Of a DNA stretch of 64,000 nt, positions 43,336 to 51,894 are shown piece after piece; within the stretch, counting starts at the first letter, position 1; each line of letters starts with the position of its first letter. Source of the stretch: RYN-133 sp963708645 (GTDB lineage: Bacteria; Actinomycetota; Actinomycetes; Mycobacteriales; Jatrophihabitantaceae); contig CAVPTA010000003.1 of NCBI GenBank assembly GCA_963708645.1, positions 248,001 to 312,000 of the forward strand, read 5' to 3'. The notes below the pieces were generated by a model, which made no database searches, had not been told where the DNA came from, and worked only from the letters and a program-made list of their open reading frames with translations. The position numbers and the translations under genes are program-made.

Positions 43336-43680
43336 TCACCCGACTCGCGCTGGTGCTTGGAACGTCCCATCAGCGCCCGGTCCGGCTGGGAGGAAGAAGA
43401 CCCACCAGCCGGAGCCGTCGACCCGCGCTTCATGAAGGTCGCGGTGGTACGAGACCCGCACCGACGAGCCCGATTTCACGACCGTCGCTGTTCGAGTCGA
43501 TAAGGGCGATCGCATACGGCTCACGCACGAGACTGAATCGCATGCTGGCGTAGTCGGGGTGATACCCGCTGAGTTCGACCCAGTCGGGCGCTGTCGCCAC
43601 ACCGTGATTGTTCCATTGCCGCCCTATACAGTGCCGAAACACTCCCGCCATACGATCCGAGGATGGCCGACTTGTTCGAC
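43336..43680 (-). pseudogene. Frameshifted remnant of an unknown gene
   Basis: One minus-strand frame reads DWVELSGYHPDYASMRFSLVREPYAIALIDS, and another continues with TATVVKSGSSVRVSYHRDLHEARVDG and GWWVFFLPAGPGADGTFQ to a stop at 43336. Together they look like one short protein broken near 43490-43510. No family recognised. The region overlaps the start of the ATP-grasp gene only at its upstream end. Confidence 0.35.
43651..43656 (+). promoter_or_regulatory. -10 element TACGAT for a leaderless ATP-grasp operon transcript
   Basis: TACGAT, 6 nt, then ATG 43663. Confidence 0.5.
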
Positions 43681-45231
43681 GACTACCGTCTTGGAGCGGC
43701 GTGGGACGAGATGATCGACGCTGCGGGTGCGTCGCGTCCGAGCTACCAGGCTCTGTACGAGTCGATCCAGAAGAGCGGCAGCCAAGAACTGCGGGCCGGC
43801 GTCGACTCGCTCGCACGTGCTTATCTGAACCAGGGCGTCACGTTCGACGTCGGCGGCGAGGAGCGTCCGTTCCCGCTCGACATCGTGCCACGGGTCATCG
43901 ACGACGCGAGCTGGCAGACGATCGATCGCGGCGTGCGGCAACGCGTCAAGGCGCTCGAGGCGTTCCTGTCCGATGTCTACAGCGGGCACTGCCGCGCCGT
44001 CGCCGACGGCGTCCTCCCCAACAAGATCATCAGCACGTCGAAGCATTTCCATCGTGAGGCCTACGGCATCGAGCCGGCCAACGGTGTGCGCGTGCACGTG
44101 AGCGGCATCGACCTGATCCGCGACGAACAGGGCGAATTCCGCGTACTCGAGGACAACGTGCGGGTCCCGTCCGGCGTCAGCTACGTGCTCGCGAACCGCA
44201 GCGCCATGCGCCAGCAATGGGCGGACGTGTTGAGCAAAGTGCGGCTGCGTCCGGTCAGCCACTACCCGCAGCGCCTGCTCGCCGCGCTCCGTGCCGCGGC
44301 ACCGAGCGGCGTCACCGATCCGAACGTTGTCGTGCTCACGCCGGGCGTGCACAACAGCGCCTACTTCGAGCACGCCTGGCTCGCACGCGCCATGGGCGTT
44401 GAACTGGTCGAAGGACGCGACCTGGTCAGTGCCGGGGGAGTGGTGCGCATGCGCGACACCTCCGGCGAACGACGCGTCGATGTTATCTACCGGCGCGTCG
44501 ACGACGAGTTCCTCGATCCGGTGCAGTTCCGCGCCGAGTCAGCGCTCGGCTGTCCGGGCCTGCTCACGGCGGCTCGCGCCGGCAACGTGACCATCGCCAA
44601 CGCGGTCGGCAACGGCGTCGCCGACGACAAGTTGATCTACACCTACCTGCCCGCTCTCGTGCGTTACTACCTGTCCGAGGAGCCGGTGCTGCGCAACGTC
44701 GACACCTGGCGGCTCGAGGAGCCCGGCGCTCTCGAAGAAGTGCTCGACCGCCTCGACGAGCTCGTCGTGAAACCCGTGGACGGCGCGGGCGGCAAGGGTC
44801 TGGTGATCGGGCCGCAAGCCACCCGTCCCGAACTCGACGTGCTGCGCACCCGGCTGCTCGCCGATCCGCGCGGCTGGATCGCGCAACCTGTCGTGCAGCT
44901 GTCAACCGTCCCGACGATGATCGGCGACACGATCGCCCCGCGCCACGTCGACTTGCGCCCGTTCGCTGTCAACGACGGCAATGACGTGTGGGTGCTGCCC
45001 GGCGGCCTGACCCGGGTCGCCCTGCCCAAGGGCTCGCTCGTGGTCAACTCCAGCCAGGGCGGCGGCTCGAAGGACACCTGGGTGCTCGCGGGCGAACGCC
45101 GCGCCCCCCGCGTCAATCACACGGTCGAACCCGAACGGTCGCACCCACTGCCTCGCCCGGACGAGTTCCGCGACCTCGAGATCCGCCAACAACAGCAACA
45201 ACAGCAACAACAGCGGGACGAACCGTGCTGA
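43663..45231 (+). CDS. Circularly permuted ATP-grasp protein
   Basis: 522 residues. The family features GVRVHVSGIDLIRDEQGEF, VLEDNVRVPSGVSYVLANR, VEGRDLV, KLIYTYLPALVRYYL, LVVKPVDGAGGKGL (ATP-grasp lysine/Gly loop) and RHVDLRPFAV are all present. It is predicted to be a peptide amidoligase. It forms a widespread operon with the alpha-E and transglutaminase genes that follow. The C-terminus has a run of nine Gln encoded by (CAACAACAG)x3, an oddity discussed in the findings. Start chosen at ATG 43663 from the leaderless -10. Confidence 0.93.
   Translation: MADLFDDYRLGAAWDEMIDAAGASRPSYQALYESIQKSGSQELRAGVDSLARAYLNQGVTFDVGGEERPFPLDIVPRVIDDASWQTIDRGVRQRVKALEAFLSDVYSGHCRAVADGVLPNKIISTSKHFHREAYGIEPANGVRVHVSGIDLIRDEQGEFRVLEDNVRVPSGVSYVLANRSAMRQQWADVLSKVRLRPVSHYPQRLLAALRAAAPSGVTDPNVVVLTPGVHNSAYFEHAWLARAMGVELVEGRDLVSAGGVVRMRDTSGERRVDVIYRRVDDEFLDPVQFRAESALGCPGLLTAARAGNVTIANAVGNGVADDKLIYTYLPALVRYYLSEEPVLRNVDTWRLEEPGALEEVLDRLDELVVKPVDGAGGKGLVIGPQATRPELDVLRTRLLADPRGWIAQPVVQLSTVPTMIGDTIAPRHVDLRPFAVNDGNDVWVLPGGLTRVALPKGSLVVNSSQGGGSKDTWVLAGERRAPRVNHTVEPERSHPLPRPDEFRDLEIRQQQQQQQQQRDEPC
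45187..45213 (+). repeat. Tandem 9-mer (CAACAACAG)x3 coding polyglutamine
   Basis: Three perfect copies inside the end of the ATP-grasp gene, 9 Gln codons. The period of 9 keeps the frame if copies are gained or lost. It is 12 nt before the next gene's GTG. Confidence 0.9.
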
Positions 45232-46154
45232 GCCGCCTGGCCGAATCGCTCTACTGGATCGGGCGCTACGTCGAACGTGCCGAGGACACCAGCCGCATCC
45301 TCGACGTCCACCTCGCCCTGCTTCTGGACGACCCGTGGGCACCCGAGGACATCGTCTGCTCGTCCCTGCTCTCGGCCATGGGTCAGGACAACGTCGACAG
45401 CGAGCAGACCAACAGCGCCGGACTGCTCGAACTGCTCGCATGGGACGACACGTCGCCGGGTTCGGTGCTCGGCGCACTCGCCGCGGCACGCGAGAACGCG
45501 CGCCGCAGCCGCGAGGTCGTTTCGACCGAACTCTGGGAGAGCATCAACGTCACCTTCCTCGAGGCGTCGCGAACCGAGCGCCGCGCGCACCCGCATGCGT
45601 TCTTCACCTGGGTGCGCGAACGGGCGGCCGCGTTCCACGGCACGGCGGACGCGACGCTGTCGCGCGATGAGGCCTACCACTTCCTGGTGCTCGGCCGGTC
45701 GATCGAACGTGCCGACATGACCGCTCGCCTGGTCGCTGCCCGCGCCCTCGCCGGCGACGCCGGACCGTCGTGGATCACGCTGCTGCAGAGCTGCGGTGCC
45801 TACCAAGCGTTCTTGCGCAGCGCGAACGGTGTGGTCGACGACCGTCGCTCGGTCGAGTTCTTGCTGCTCGATCCGCTGTTCCCACGATCAGTGATGCGCG
45901 CGCTCGTGCGTGCCGAGTACTGCTTGGACACGTTGGTATCGCTGCACGGCGGGACGACCGGTGCGCGCGGCGGCGAGGCGCATCGCGTGCTCGGCATGAT
46001 CCGGTCGGAGCTGGAGTTCGCCCCGACGGCCGAACTGTTCGAGGACGTGTACCACGTCATGGAGCGCGTGCAGAGCGCCTGCTCGGTCGCCAGCGACGCG
46101 ATCGCCCGGCGCTACTTCCCGCGCGGCGTCGTCACAGAGTGGAAGGCGAGCTGA
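45225..46154 (+). CDS. Alpha-E domain (DUF403) protein
   Basis: 309 residues, all-helical. It opens with LSRLAESLYWIGRYVERAEDTSRIL, which is diagnostic, and HFLVLGRSIERADMTARLV is an internal near-repeat. Partner of the circularly permuted ATP-grasp protein; the biochemical role is unknown. GTG start overlaps the preceding stop by 7 nt. Confidence 0.93.
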   Translation: MLSRLAESLYWIGRYVERAEDTSRILDVHLALLLDDPWAPEDIVCSSLLSAMGQDNVDSEQTNSAGLLELLAWDDTSPGSVLGALAAARENARRSREVVSTELWESINVTFLEASRTERRAHPHAFFTWVRERAAAFHGTADATLSRDEAYHFLVLGRSIERADMTARLVAARALAGDAGPSWITLLQSCGAYQAFLRSANGVVDDRRSVEFLLLDPLFPRSVMRALVRAEYCLDTLVSLHGGTTGARGGEAHRVLGMIRSELEFAPTAELFEDVYHVMERVQSACSVASDAIARRYFPRGVVTEWKAS

Positions 46155-47005
46155 TGCCTTCGCGCTACCGCATCAACCACACGTCCGCCTACACCTACGA
46201 CCAACCGGTGACCTCGTCGTTCAACGAGGTGCGACAGACGCCGGCGGCCTCGCCGTGGCAGATCCCGATGGAGTCGGTGCTGCGCGTCGACCAGTCGAGC
46301 TGGCACTACCGCTACATCGACTACTGGGGCACCTCGGTTCGGGTGTTCGAGGCGCATTCGCCGCACCGCGAGCTGGTCGTCGAGGTCACCAGCCTCGTCG
46401 AGGTCGATCGCACGCGACGAACAGTCTCGGTCGACCCGGCCGGGTGGGACGAATTGCGTTCGGCGCAGACCACCGACCGTTTCGACGAATTCCTGGCCAC
46501 AGCCCGGGCAACCGCGCCGCCGACCGAACTGGCCGATCTGGCCGATTCGATCGCGGCCGACAATGATCCCGCGGGCACTGCGCAGGCCATCGCCGCGGCA
46601 GTGCACGAGACCATGACCTACCTGCCGGGTTCGACCGGCGTGTACACGCCCGCCGCCGACGCGTGGGACGCGCGCAGTGGCGTGTGTCAGGACTATGCGC
46701 ACCTGGTCGTCGGCGCGCTGCGCCACGTCGGGATCCCGGCCCGGTACGTGTCGGGGTACCTGCACCCCAGCGCCGAGCCCGAGATCGGCGAGGAAGTGAT
46801 CGCCGAGAGCCATGCCTGGGTCGAGTGGTGGCTCGGCGAATGGGCCGGCAATGACCCGACGAACCTCGCCGAGGTCGCCGAGCGCCACGTGCAGGTCGGC
46901 ACCGGCCGCGACTACAACGATGTCCCGCCGATCAAGGGCATCGTCGCCGGCACTCCGATAACGACCGGACTGGACGTTGAGGTATCGATCACGAGACAGG
47001 CGTGA
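46154..47005 (+). CDS. Transglutaminase-like cysteine protease-fold protein
   Basis: 283 residues. N-terminal beta domain (RYRINHTSAYTYDQPVTSSFNEVRQTP), then the transglutaminase core with catalytic Cys in SGVCQDYAHL, His in ESHAWVEWW and Asp in ANDPTN (read GNDPTN). Predicted to cleave or rearrange peptide bonds made by the ATP-grasp partner. TGATG overlap with the alpha-E gene. Confidence 0.93.
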   Translation: MPSRYRINHTSAYTYDQPVTSSFNEVRQTPAASPWQIPMESVLRVDQSSWHYRYIDYWGTSVRVFEAHSPHRELVVEVTSLVEVDRTRRTVSVDPAGWDELRSAQTTDRFDEFLATARATAPPTELADLADSIAADNDPAGTAQAIAAAVHETMTYLPGSTGVYTPAADAWDARSGVCQDYAHLVVGALRHVGIPARYVSGYLHPSAEPEIGEEVIAESHAWVEWWLGEWAGNDPTNLAEVAERHVQVGTGRDYNDVPPIKGIVAGTPITTGLDVEVSITRQA

Positions 47006-47008
47006 ACC

Positions 47009-47035
47009 GTTTAGCCGCGAGCTACTCATGGGTAC
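47009..47035 (+). promoter_or_regulatory. SigB/SigF-type stress promoter (GTTTAG-N15-GGGTAC)
   Basis: GTTTAG (47009-47014), 15-nt spacer, GGGTAC (47030-47035). This fits the GTTT-N15-17-GGGTAY consensus of actinobacterial stress sigma factors SigB/SigF. Transcription would begin near 47042, about 50 nt before the csbD start. Confidence 0.7.
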
Positions 47036-47093
47036 TCAATTCGGGTCCGACGTGACAAACGTCGTAGACGACACGTGAGAGGACGCGATATCC

Positions 47094-47267
47094 GTGAGCG
47101 GTACCGACAAGGCCAGCAACAAGATCGAAGAGGTTGGCGGCAAGGCCAAGGAAGCCCTGGGTAAGGCGACCGGTGACAAGAGCACCGAGAACGAGGGCCG
47201 CAAGGACCAGGCCAAGGCAGACGTCAAGGGCGCCGGCGAGAAGGTCAAGGACGCCTTCAAGCGCTGA
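47094..47267 (+). CDS. CsbD-family general stress protein
   Basis: 57 residues, highly charged: KIEEVGGKAKEALGKATGDK, then EGRKDQAKADVKGAGEKVKDAFKR. This is the classical CsbD pattern, whose Bacillus relative is SigB-dependent. GTG start with AGAGGA upstream. The promoter placed at 47009 agrees with stress control. Monocistronic, with a terminator right after. Confidence 0.9.
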   Translation: MSGTDKASNKIEEVGGKAKEALGKATGDKSTENEGRKDQAKADVKGAGEKVKDAFKR

Positions 47268-47293
47268 GCAGCGCTGATCACCACAGCAGCTTT

Positions 47294-47331
47294 CACGGCC
47301 CCGCAGCGACCACCGTCGCTGCGGGGCCGTG
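47294..47331 (+). terminator. Strong hairpin terminator after csbD
   Basis: A perfect 17-bp stem: CACGGCCCCGCAGCGAC (47294-47310), loop CACC, GTCGCTGCGGGGCCGTG (47315-47331). Confidence 0.85.
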
Positions 47332-47370
47332 GCGCGTCCTAGACCGGCGCAGTCTGGTAGGCACACAGTT

Positions 47371-47844
47371 GTGACCGACGATCTCCGTCCCCAGCGTCGT
47401 GGCCGCCGCATCGCGATGAGCGATGCCGAACGCGACGAGTTCCTCACCGCCGAGCGCACCTGCCGGGTCGCCACCATCAGCACGGACGGGCCGCACGCGA
47501 CACCGCTGTGGTACCTGTGGCGCGACGGGGTGCTCTGGCTGTACTCGATCACGCGCAGCCAGCGCTGGACGGACCTGCAACGCGATCCGCGGATCGGCAT
47601 CGTCGTCGACGCCGGTCATGACTACCTCGAACTGCGCGGCGTCGAGATCACCGGCACCGTCGAGGTGGTCGCCGAGGTACCCCGCACCGGTGTGGCGCAC
47701 GGTGAACTCGCACCGATCGAGGCCGAGTTCGCCGCGAAGTACTTCGGCACCGAGGAGTTGTTCCTCGACGGCCGGCACGCGTGGTTGCGCGTGACGCCCG
47801 CCAAGATCAGCAGCTGGGACTTCCGCAAACTCGCCGACCTGTAG
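47371..47844 (+). CDS. Pyridoxamine 5'-phosphate oxidase-like (FMN/F420 split barrel) protein
   Basis: 157 residues from GTG 47371. CRVATISTDGPHATPLWYLWRDGVLWLYSI and RIGIVVDAGHDYLELRGVEITGTVEVV show the split-barrel fold of PPOX/F420-dependent proteins. The cofactor (FMN, F420 or heme) cannot be told. ATG 47416 (MSDAERDEF) is an alternative start. Confidence 0.83.
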   Translation: MTDDLRPQRRGRRIAMSDAERDEFLTAERTCRVATISTDGPHATPLWYLWRDGVLWLYSITRSQRWTDLQRDPRIGIVVDAGHDYLELRGVEITGTVEVVAEVPRTGVAHGELAPIEAEFAAKYFGTEELFLDGRHAWLRVTPAKISSWDFRKLADL

Positions 47845-47850
47845 GCCGGG

Positions 47851-48597
47851 CTAGCTCCAGCGCACCCGCGCGAGCCGCTGCCAGATGTCGACTGCCCTCT
47901 CGTCGCCGTCGATCTCGATCGCGTCCGCCGGACGACGGTTCCACAGGTACAGATACAGATCGGCGCTGCTTCCCCGCAGGTGGCAATCCGCGTGACCGCC
48001 ACTGTCGCGGGTGATCGTGCGCCCGTCCGGCCCCAGGTCGACCCGCCACGTCGTCGAAGCGTCGGTCGGCGCGACCTGTAACGCAAGCGGAGGGTCGGCG
48101 AGCAGCCGCCCGCGCGGGCGGGCGTAGAAGCCCTCGAGCAGTTCGCCGATGCCGTCGAGTGCGAAGTCACGATCGACGTCGGGCACCTCACCGATCGACG
48201 CCGCGGCATCGGCGCCGTGGATCGTCGTCTCGTGCGCCTGTCGGCGGGCCCAGAACAATCGCGGTGGCCCGGCGTTGGCGAGGAAGGTCATCGCATCGAG
48301 ATCGTCCGGCGCTGCGCGCAACGCGGCGACCACATCGCGGTGGCCCGCGCGAAACCAGTTGACGACGTCGTCGTCCGGCGCGCTGAAGTCGGGTTCGGCG
48401 CCGTCGCCGAACGCGGCACGACCCTCGCGCACATGGACGGTTGCCCACCGGTGCACCATCCCGATGTGCCCGAGCAGTGCGCGGACGTCCCACTCGGGGC
48501 AGGTGGGGACGGACGAGCTCAGCCCGGCCCGCTCGGCGGTATCGGCGAGCGCGAGGCCGTGCAGTTCGAGGCGGTCGATGAGGTCAACGGCGTCCAC
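47851..48597 (-). CDS. Maleylpyruvate isomerase family mycothiol-dependent enzyme
   Basis: 248 residues. The N-terminal DinB-like MDMPI domain has TCPEWDVRALLGHIGMVHRWA, then RRQAHETTIHGADAAA. The C-terminal ~90 residues form the small SCP2/MDMPI-C domain (LRGSSADLYLYLWNRR). Family enzymes use mycothiol as cofactor, consistent with mshB in this window. Substrate unknown. Convergent with the preceding gene. Confidence 0.88.
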   Translation of the reverse strand: MDAVDLIDRLELHGLALADTAERAGLSSSVPTCPEWDVRALLGHIGMVHRWATVHVREGRAAFGDGAEPDFSAPDDDVVNWFRAGHRDVVAALRAAPDDLDAMTFLANAGPPRLFWARRQAHETTIHGADAAASIGEVPDVDRDFALDGIGELLEGFYARPRGRLLADPPLALQVAPTDASTTWRVDLGPDGRTITRDSGGHADCHLRGSSADLYLYLWNRRPADAIEIDGDERAVDIWQRLARVRWS

Positions 48598-48628
48598 GTG
48601 GTCATCCTGGCATCGCCTGCTGTCAGCG

Positions 48629-50200
48629 TCAGCCGAGGCTCGGTACCCCGGCCGTCCAGCACTGCGTGCCGCTGTGACACGTGATCAGGGCGTTCATGAT
48701 CTTGTCGAGGGCGGCGACGCGCGCCTTGGGCAGCGACGGCCCGAGATTGTGCAGCTCGTACGGATCCTTGAGCGTGTTGTAGTACTCGCGGTACCCGTTG
48801 GCGTAACGCACGTAGACGAAGTCGCGCGCACGGATCGCGTTGTAGGTCGGCGGCACCGGGCTCTTGAAGACGTCCTGCTTGTCCGGATCCGCGTCCTGGT
48901 GCGGGTCGTAGTGGTGCTCGATGAGCGCGTAGCGGCGCCAGGGCTCGTTCTGGCCGTGCAGCAGCGGGACGAGGCTGTGGCCTTCCACGCCGGGTGGGGT
49001 CGTGCCGCCGGCCAGCTGAGCGAACGTGGAGCGGAGGTCGATGTTCTCGGCCATCGCCGGATTCACCGAGTCCGGCGCGATTCCCGGTCCGGTGACGACG
49101 AGCGGCACGCGGATGTCGGTGTCGAACGCGGTTTCCTTACCTGAACGGAGCCGGTACTCGCCGAGGTGATAGCCGTTGTCCGAGCTGAAGACAAACACGG
49201 TGTTGCGCGACTGGCCGGTCACCGCGAGGGTGCGCTCGAGCGCACCGATCATCCGGTCGACCGACTGCACCGACTCGACCCGAAGCTGCCACCAGTGCTG
49301 GATGTAGCGCAGGTCCGTCGGCGACATCGTCTTCAATCCGCGCAGCCAGGGTGGGACCGGGTGTGGCAGGTGGTTGAAAGCAGGCGTGTGCGGGGCGCGG
49401 ATGCCGGGGAACGTACCGATGTCCTGCGGCGCGGGCGTGTAGGGGTAATGCGGCGCGAACGTCGCGAGCTCGAGCATGAACGGCCGGTGCGATGACTTCG
49501 CGCTCTGCCGGATGAATCGAAGCGCCCGCTGCTGCAAGACGGTTGTCAGGTAGTCGCTGGGCCGGCTGCCGTAGTGCGCCCAGGAGTGTCCGCTGGTGAT
49601 GTCGTACTGGTACTCGGGATAGCCGTTGCCCGCGGCGTTCCAGGTCGTCCAGCCCGGCGGCACCCAGGCGCCCTTGCGGTACTGCGGCGTACCCGGCTTC
49701 GGGTTCGGCCGGTACTCGTTGAGGTACTTGCCCATGAATCCGGTGCGATAGCCGGCCTTGTAGAGCGAGGTGGCGAAGGTGCTCCGCTCCTCGCCGAGGT
49801 TGTGGAACTTGGCGAAGCCGCCGTCCGGAGCGGTGTTGCCGAGCACGTGGGTGCTGTGCGGGAACTTGCCGCTGAAGATCGACGCTCGCGAGGGACAGCA
49901 CAGCGAGTCGGTCACCGTGTAGTTGCTGAACGTCATGCCCTGCTGCTGCATCGCCTTGACGTGGGGCATGTACTTGATCAGGTTCCACGACAGGTCATCG
50001 GTCAGGACGAACACGATGTTCGGATGTGACGCGCTCGGTGCGATCGGCGACCCGCTGCCGGTGGGCAGCGGCGGGTATTTGGTCGCCTTCGTCGGTGAGC
50101 TCGTGCAGGCGCACAGCGACAATGCGATCAAGACGAGCGCGATGATCAGGCGCTGATTCCGACGGGGACGCACATGATGAGAAGTACGCGACCGATGCAT
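48629..50200 (-). CDS. Lipoprotein sulfatase (type I, Cys form)
   Basis: 523 residues from ATG 50200. An Arg-rich N-region and hydrophobic stretch end in lipobox LCAC (Cys32), so it should be exported and lipid-anchored. NIVFVLTDDLSW holds the metal Asp pair and CCPSRASIFSG the CxPxR sulfatase motif, whose Cys must be turned into formylglycine. FSSDNGYHLGEYRL is the second metal region. Alternative starts: ATG 50242 overlapping the upstream stop, or GTG 50173, which gives a more compact signal peptide. Second of a tandem pair; substrate unknown. Confidence 0.9.
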   Translation of the reverse strand: MHRSRTSHHVRPRRNQRLIIALVLIALSLCACTSSPTKATKYPPLPTGSGSPIAPSASHPNIVFVLTDDLSWNLIKYMPHVKAMQQQGMTFSNYTVTDSLCCPSRASIFSGKFPHSTHVLGNTAPDGGFAKFHNLGEERSTFATSLYKAGYRTGFMGKYLNEYRPNPKPGTPQYRKGAWVPPGWTTWNAAGNGYPEYQYDITSGHSWAHYGSRPSDYLTTVLQQRALRFIRQSAKSSHRPFMLELATFAPHYPYTPAPQDIGTFPGIRAPHTPAFNHLPHPVPPWLRGLKTMSPTDLRYIQHWWQLRVESVQSVDRMIGALERTLAVTGQSRNTVFVFSSDNGYHLGEYRLRSGKETAFDTDIRVPLVVTGPGIAPDSVNPAMAENIDLRSTFAQLAGGTTPPGVEGHSLVPLLHGQNEPWRRYALIEHHYDPHQDADPDKQDVFKSPVPPTYNAIRARDFVYVRYANGYREYYNTLKDPYELHNLGPSLPKARVAALDKIMNALITCHSGTQCWTAGVPSLG

Positions 50201-50238
50201 AGAGGTGGATGACCCCGTCAGGCCGTTATCAGACGCGA

Positions 50239-51783
50239 TCATCCTGAGTTCGGAACGCCGGCGTTCCAGCACTCGGTGCTTCCATGGCAAGCGATCAGCT
50301 GATTCATGATGTGGTTCAGATAACCAGTGCGCAGCTTCGACAGCGACCGCCCGAGGTTGTGCAATTCATATGGATCCTTGGCGATGTTGTAGAACTCGAT
50401 CTCGCCGGTCTGCGTGTATCTGATGAAGATGAACGAGTTGGTGCGGATCGCGTTGTAGGTGGGCGGCGTCCCGCTCAGGTAGTCCTGGGTGTCCGGGTCG
50501 GTCGATTTGGGATCGTCGTGCGCGTGCTCGATCAGCGCATACGTCCGGAAGGCTGTTGGGTGCTGGTGCAGCAGCGGGACGAGGCTGCTCCCGTCGACGT
50601 TGCTGGGTGTCTGAGCGCCGCCGAGGTCGTCGAAGGTGGGCCGAAGGTCGATGTTCTGGGCCATTGCGGTGCTTTGGCTGTCTTGTGGGATGCCGGGGCC
50701 GGCGACGATCAACGGCACGCGGATGTCGGTGTCGAAGGCCGTCTGCTTGCCGTACTCGAGGGTGTACTGGCCGAGGTGATAGCCGTTGTCGGAGCTGAAC
50801 ACGAAGACGGTGTTGTCGGACTGGCCGGCCGCCTGTACCGAATGCTCGATCGCGCCGATCATGCGGTCGACGCTCTGCACGGCCTCGACGCGCATCTCGT
50901 ACCACTTCTGGATCTTCGCCATTGCCGCAGCGCTGAGCGGGTGCCGGGCCTTCATCCACGCCGGCGCCGGATGGGGGAGCGTGTCGAAGTTCGGGCCGCG
51001 CGGCTCCTGGATGCCGGCGAACGACCCGACATCGGCCGGCGCGGGTGTGTACGGCGAGTGGGGAGAGAACGGCGCGACCTCGAGCATGAACGGATTGGGA
51101 TGTTGCGTCGCGCTCGCCACGAACGCCGTCGCCTTCGCCTGCAGCACCGTGTTCATGAAGTCGGCGGGTGAATGGCCGTAGTAGACGACCTTTCTGCCTT
51201 GCGCAACGCCGTAGTTGTACCCGGCGTACCCGCCTGCTCCGACGCCGTCCCAGGTCGACCAACCCGGCGGCACGTACGGGCCGTACAAGGCCTCACGGTA
51301 CGGAGGACGCGACCGGGCCGGGTTGTAGTCGTTGAGGTACTTGCCCATGAAGGCGGTGCGGTAGCCCGCCTTCAGCAGCGACGTTGCGAACGTGCTGCGG
51401 TCGTCGCCCTCGGCCCGGAACTTGTAGAAACCGCCGGTCGGGAGGGTGTTGCCGAGCACGTGCGTGTCGTGGGGGAACTTGCCGGTGAAGATCGACGCGC
51501 GCGACGGGCAGCACAACGAGTCGGTCACGGTGTAGTTGGTGAAGGTCATGCCTTGCTGCTGCAACGCCTCGACGTGCGGCATGTACTTGACCAGATCCCA
51601 CGACAGGTCGTCGGTCAGGACGAAGACGATGTTGGGGTGGGTCGGCGATGCCTGGTCACCAGTCGCGACGGGCGAAGGGAGCGCCGTCGGCTTCGCCGAA
51701 CTGCTGCACCCAACCAGGCACAAGAGCGCACCCACCATCGCGAGAACCGCCGTGAGGAGGGGGCGGCGCGGTGAGCGCGGCAA
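50239..51783 (-). CDS. Lipoprotein sulfatase (type I, Cys form), paralogue
   Basis: 514 residues from TTG 51783, with GAGGAG upstream. Lipobox LVGC (Cys26). NIVFVLTDDLSWDLVKYMPH, then Cys91-Cys-Pro-Ser-Arg95 in the sulfatase core and FSSDNGYHLGQYTLEYGKQTAFDTD. It is highly similar to the following gene along the whole length, so the pair arose by duplication. Its stop overlaps an ATG (ATGA at 50242-50239), suggesting joint translation. Confidence 0.92.
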   Translation of the reverse strand: MPRSPRRPLLTAVLAMVGALLCLVGCSSSAKPTALPSPVATGDQASPTHPNIVFVLTDDLSWDLVKYMPHVEALQQQGMTFTNYTVTDSLCCPSRASIFTGKFPHDTHVLGNTLPTGGFYKFRAEGDDRSTFATSLLKAGYRTAFMGKYLNDYNPARSRPPYREALYGPYVPPGWSTWDGVGAGGYAGYNYGVAQGRKVVYYGHSPADFMNTVLQAKATAFVASATQHPNPFMLEVAPFSPHSPYTPAPADVGSFAGIQEPRGPNFDTLPHPAPAWMKARHPLSAAAMAKIQKWYEMRVEAVQSVDRMIGAIEHSVQAAGQSDNTVFVFSSDNGYHLGQYTLEYGKQTAFDTDIRVPLIVAGPGIPQDSQSTAMAQNIDLRPTFDDLGGAQTPSNVDGSSLVPLLHQHPTAFRTYALIEHAHDDPKSTDPDTQDYLSGTPPTYNAIRTNSFIFIRYTQTGEIEFYNIAKDPYELHNLGRSLSKLRTGYLNHIMNQLIACHGSTECWNAGVPNSG

Positions 51784-51894
51784 GTCAGCTCCTCGTGGCT
51801 CGGCTCCCTGAGATCACTACCGATCACACACTGCCATGGCTGTGATCGCGACAGCGATGTCAGGGGCCTCTCAGAGCCTCCCGTGACGCGTGGC

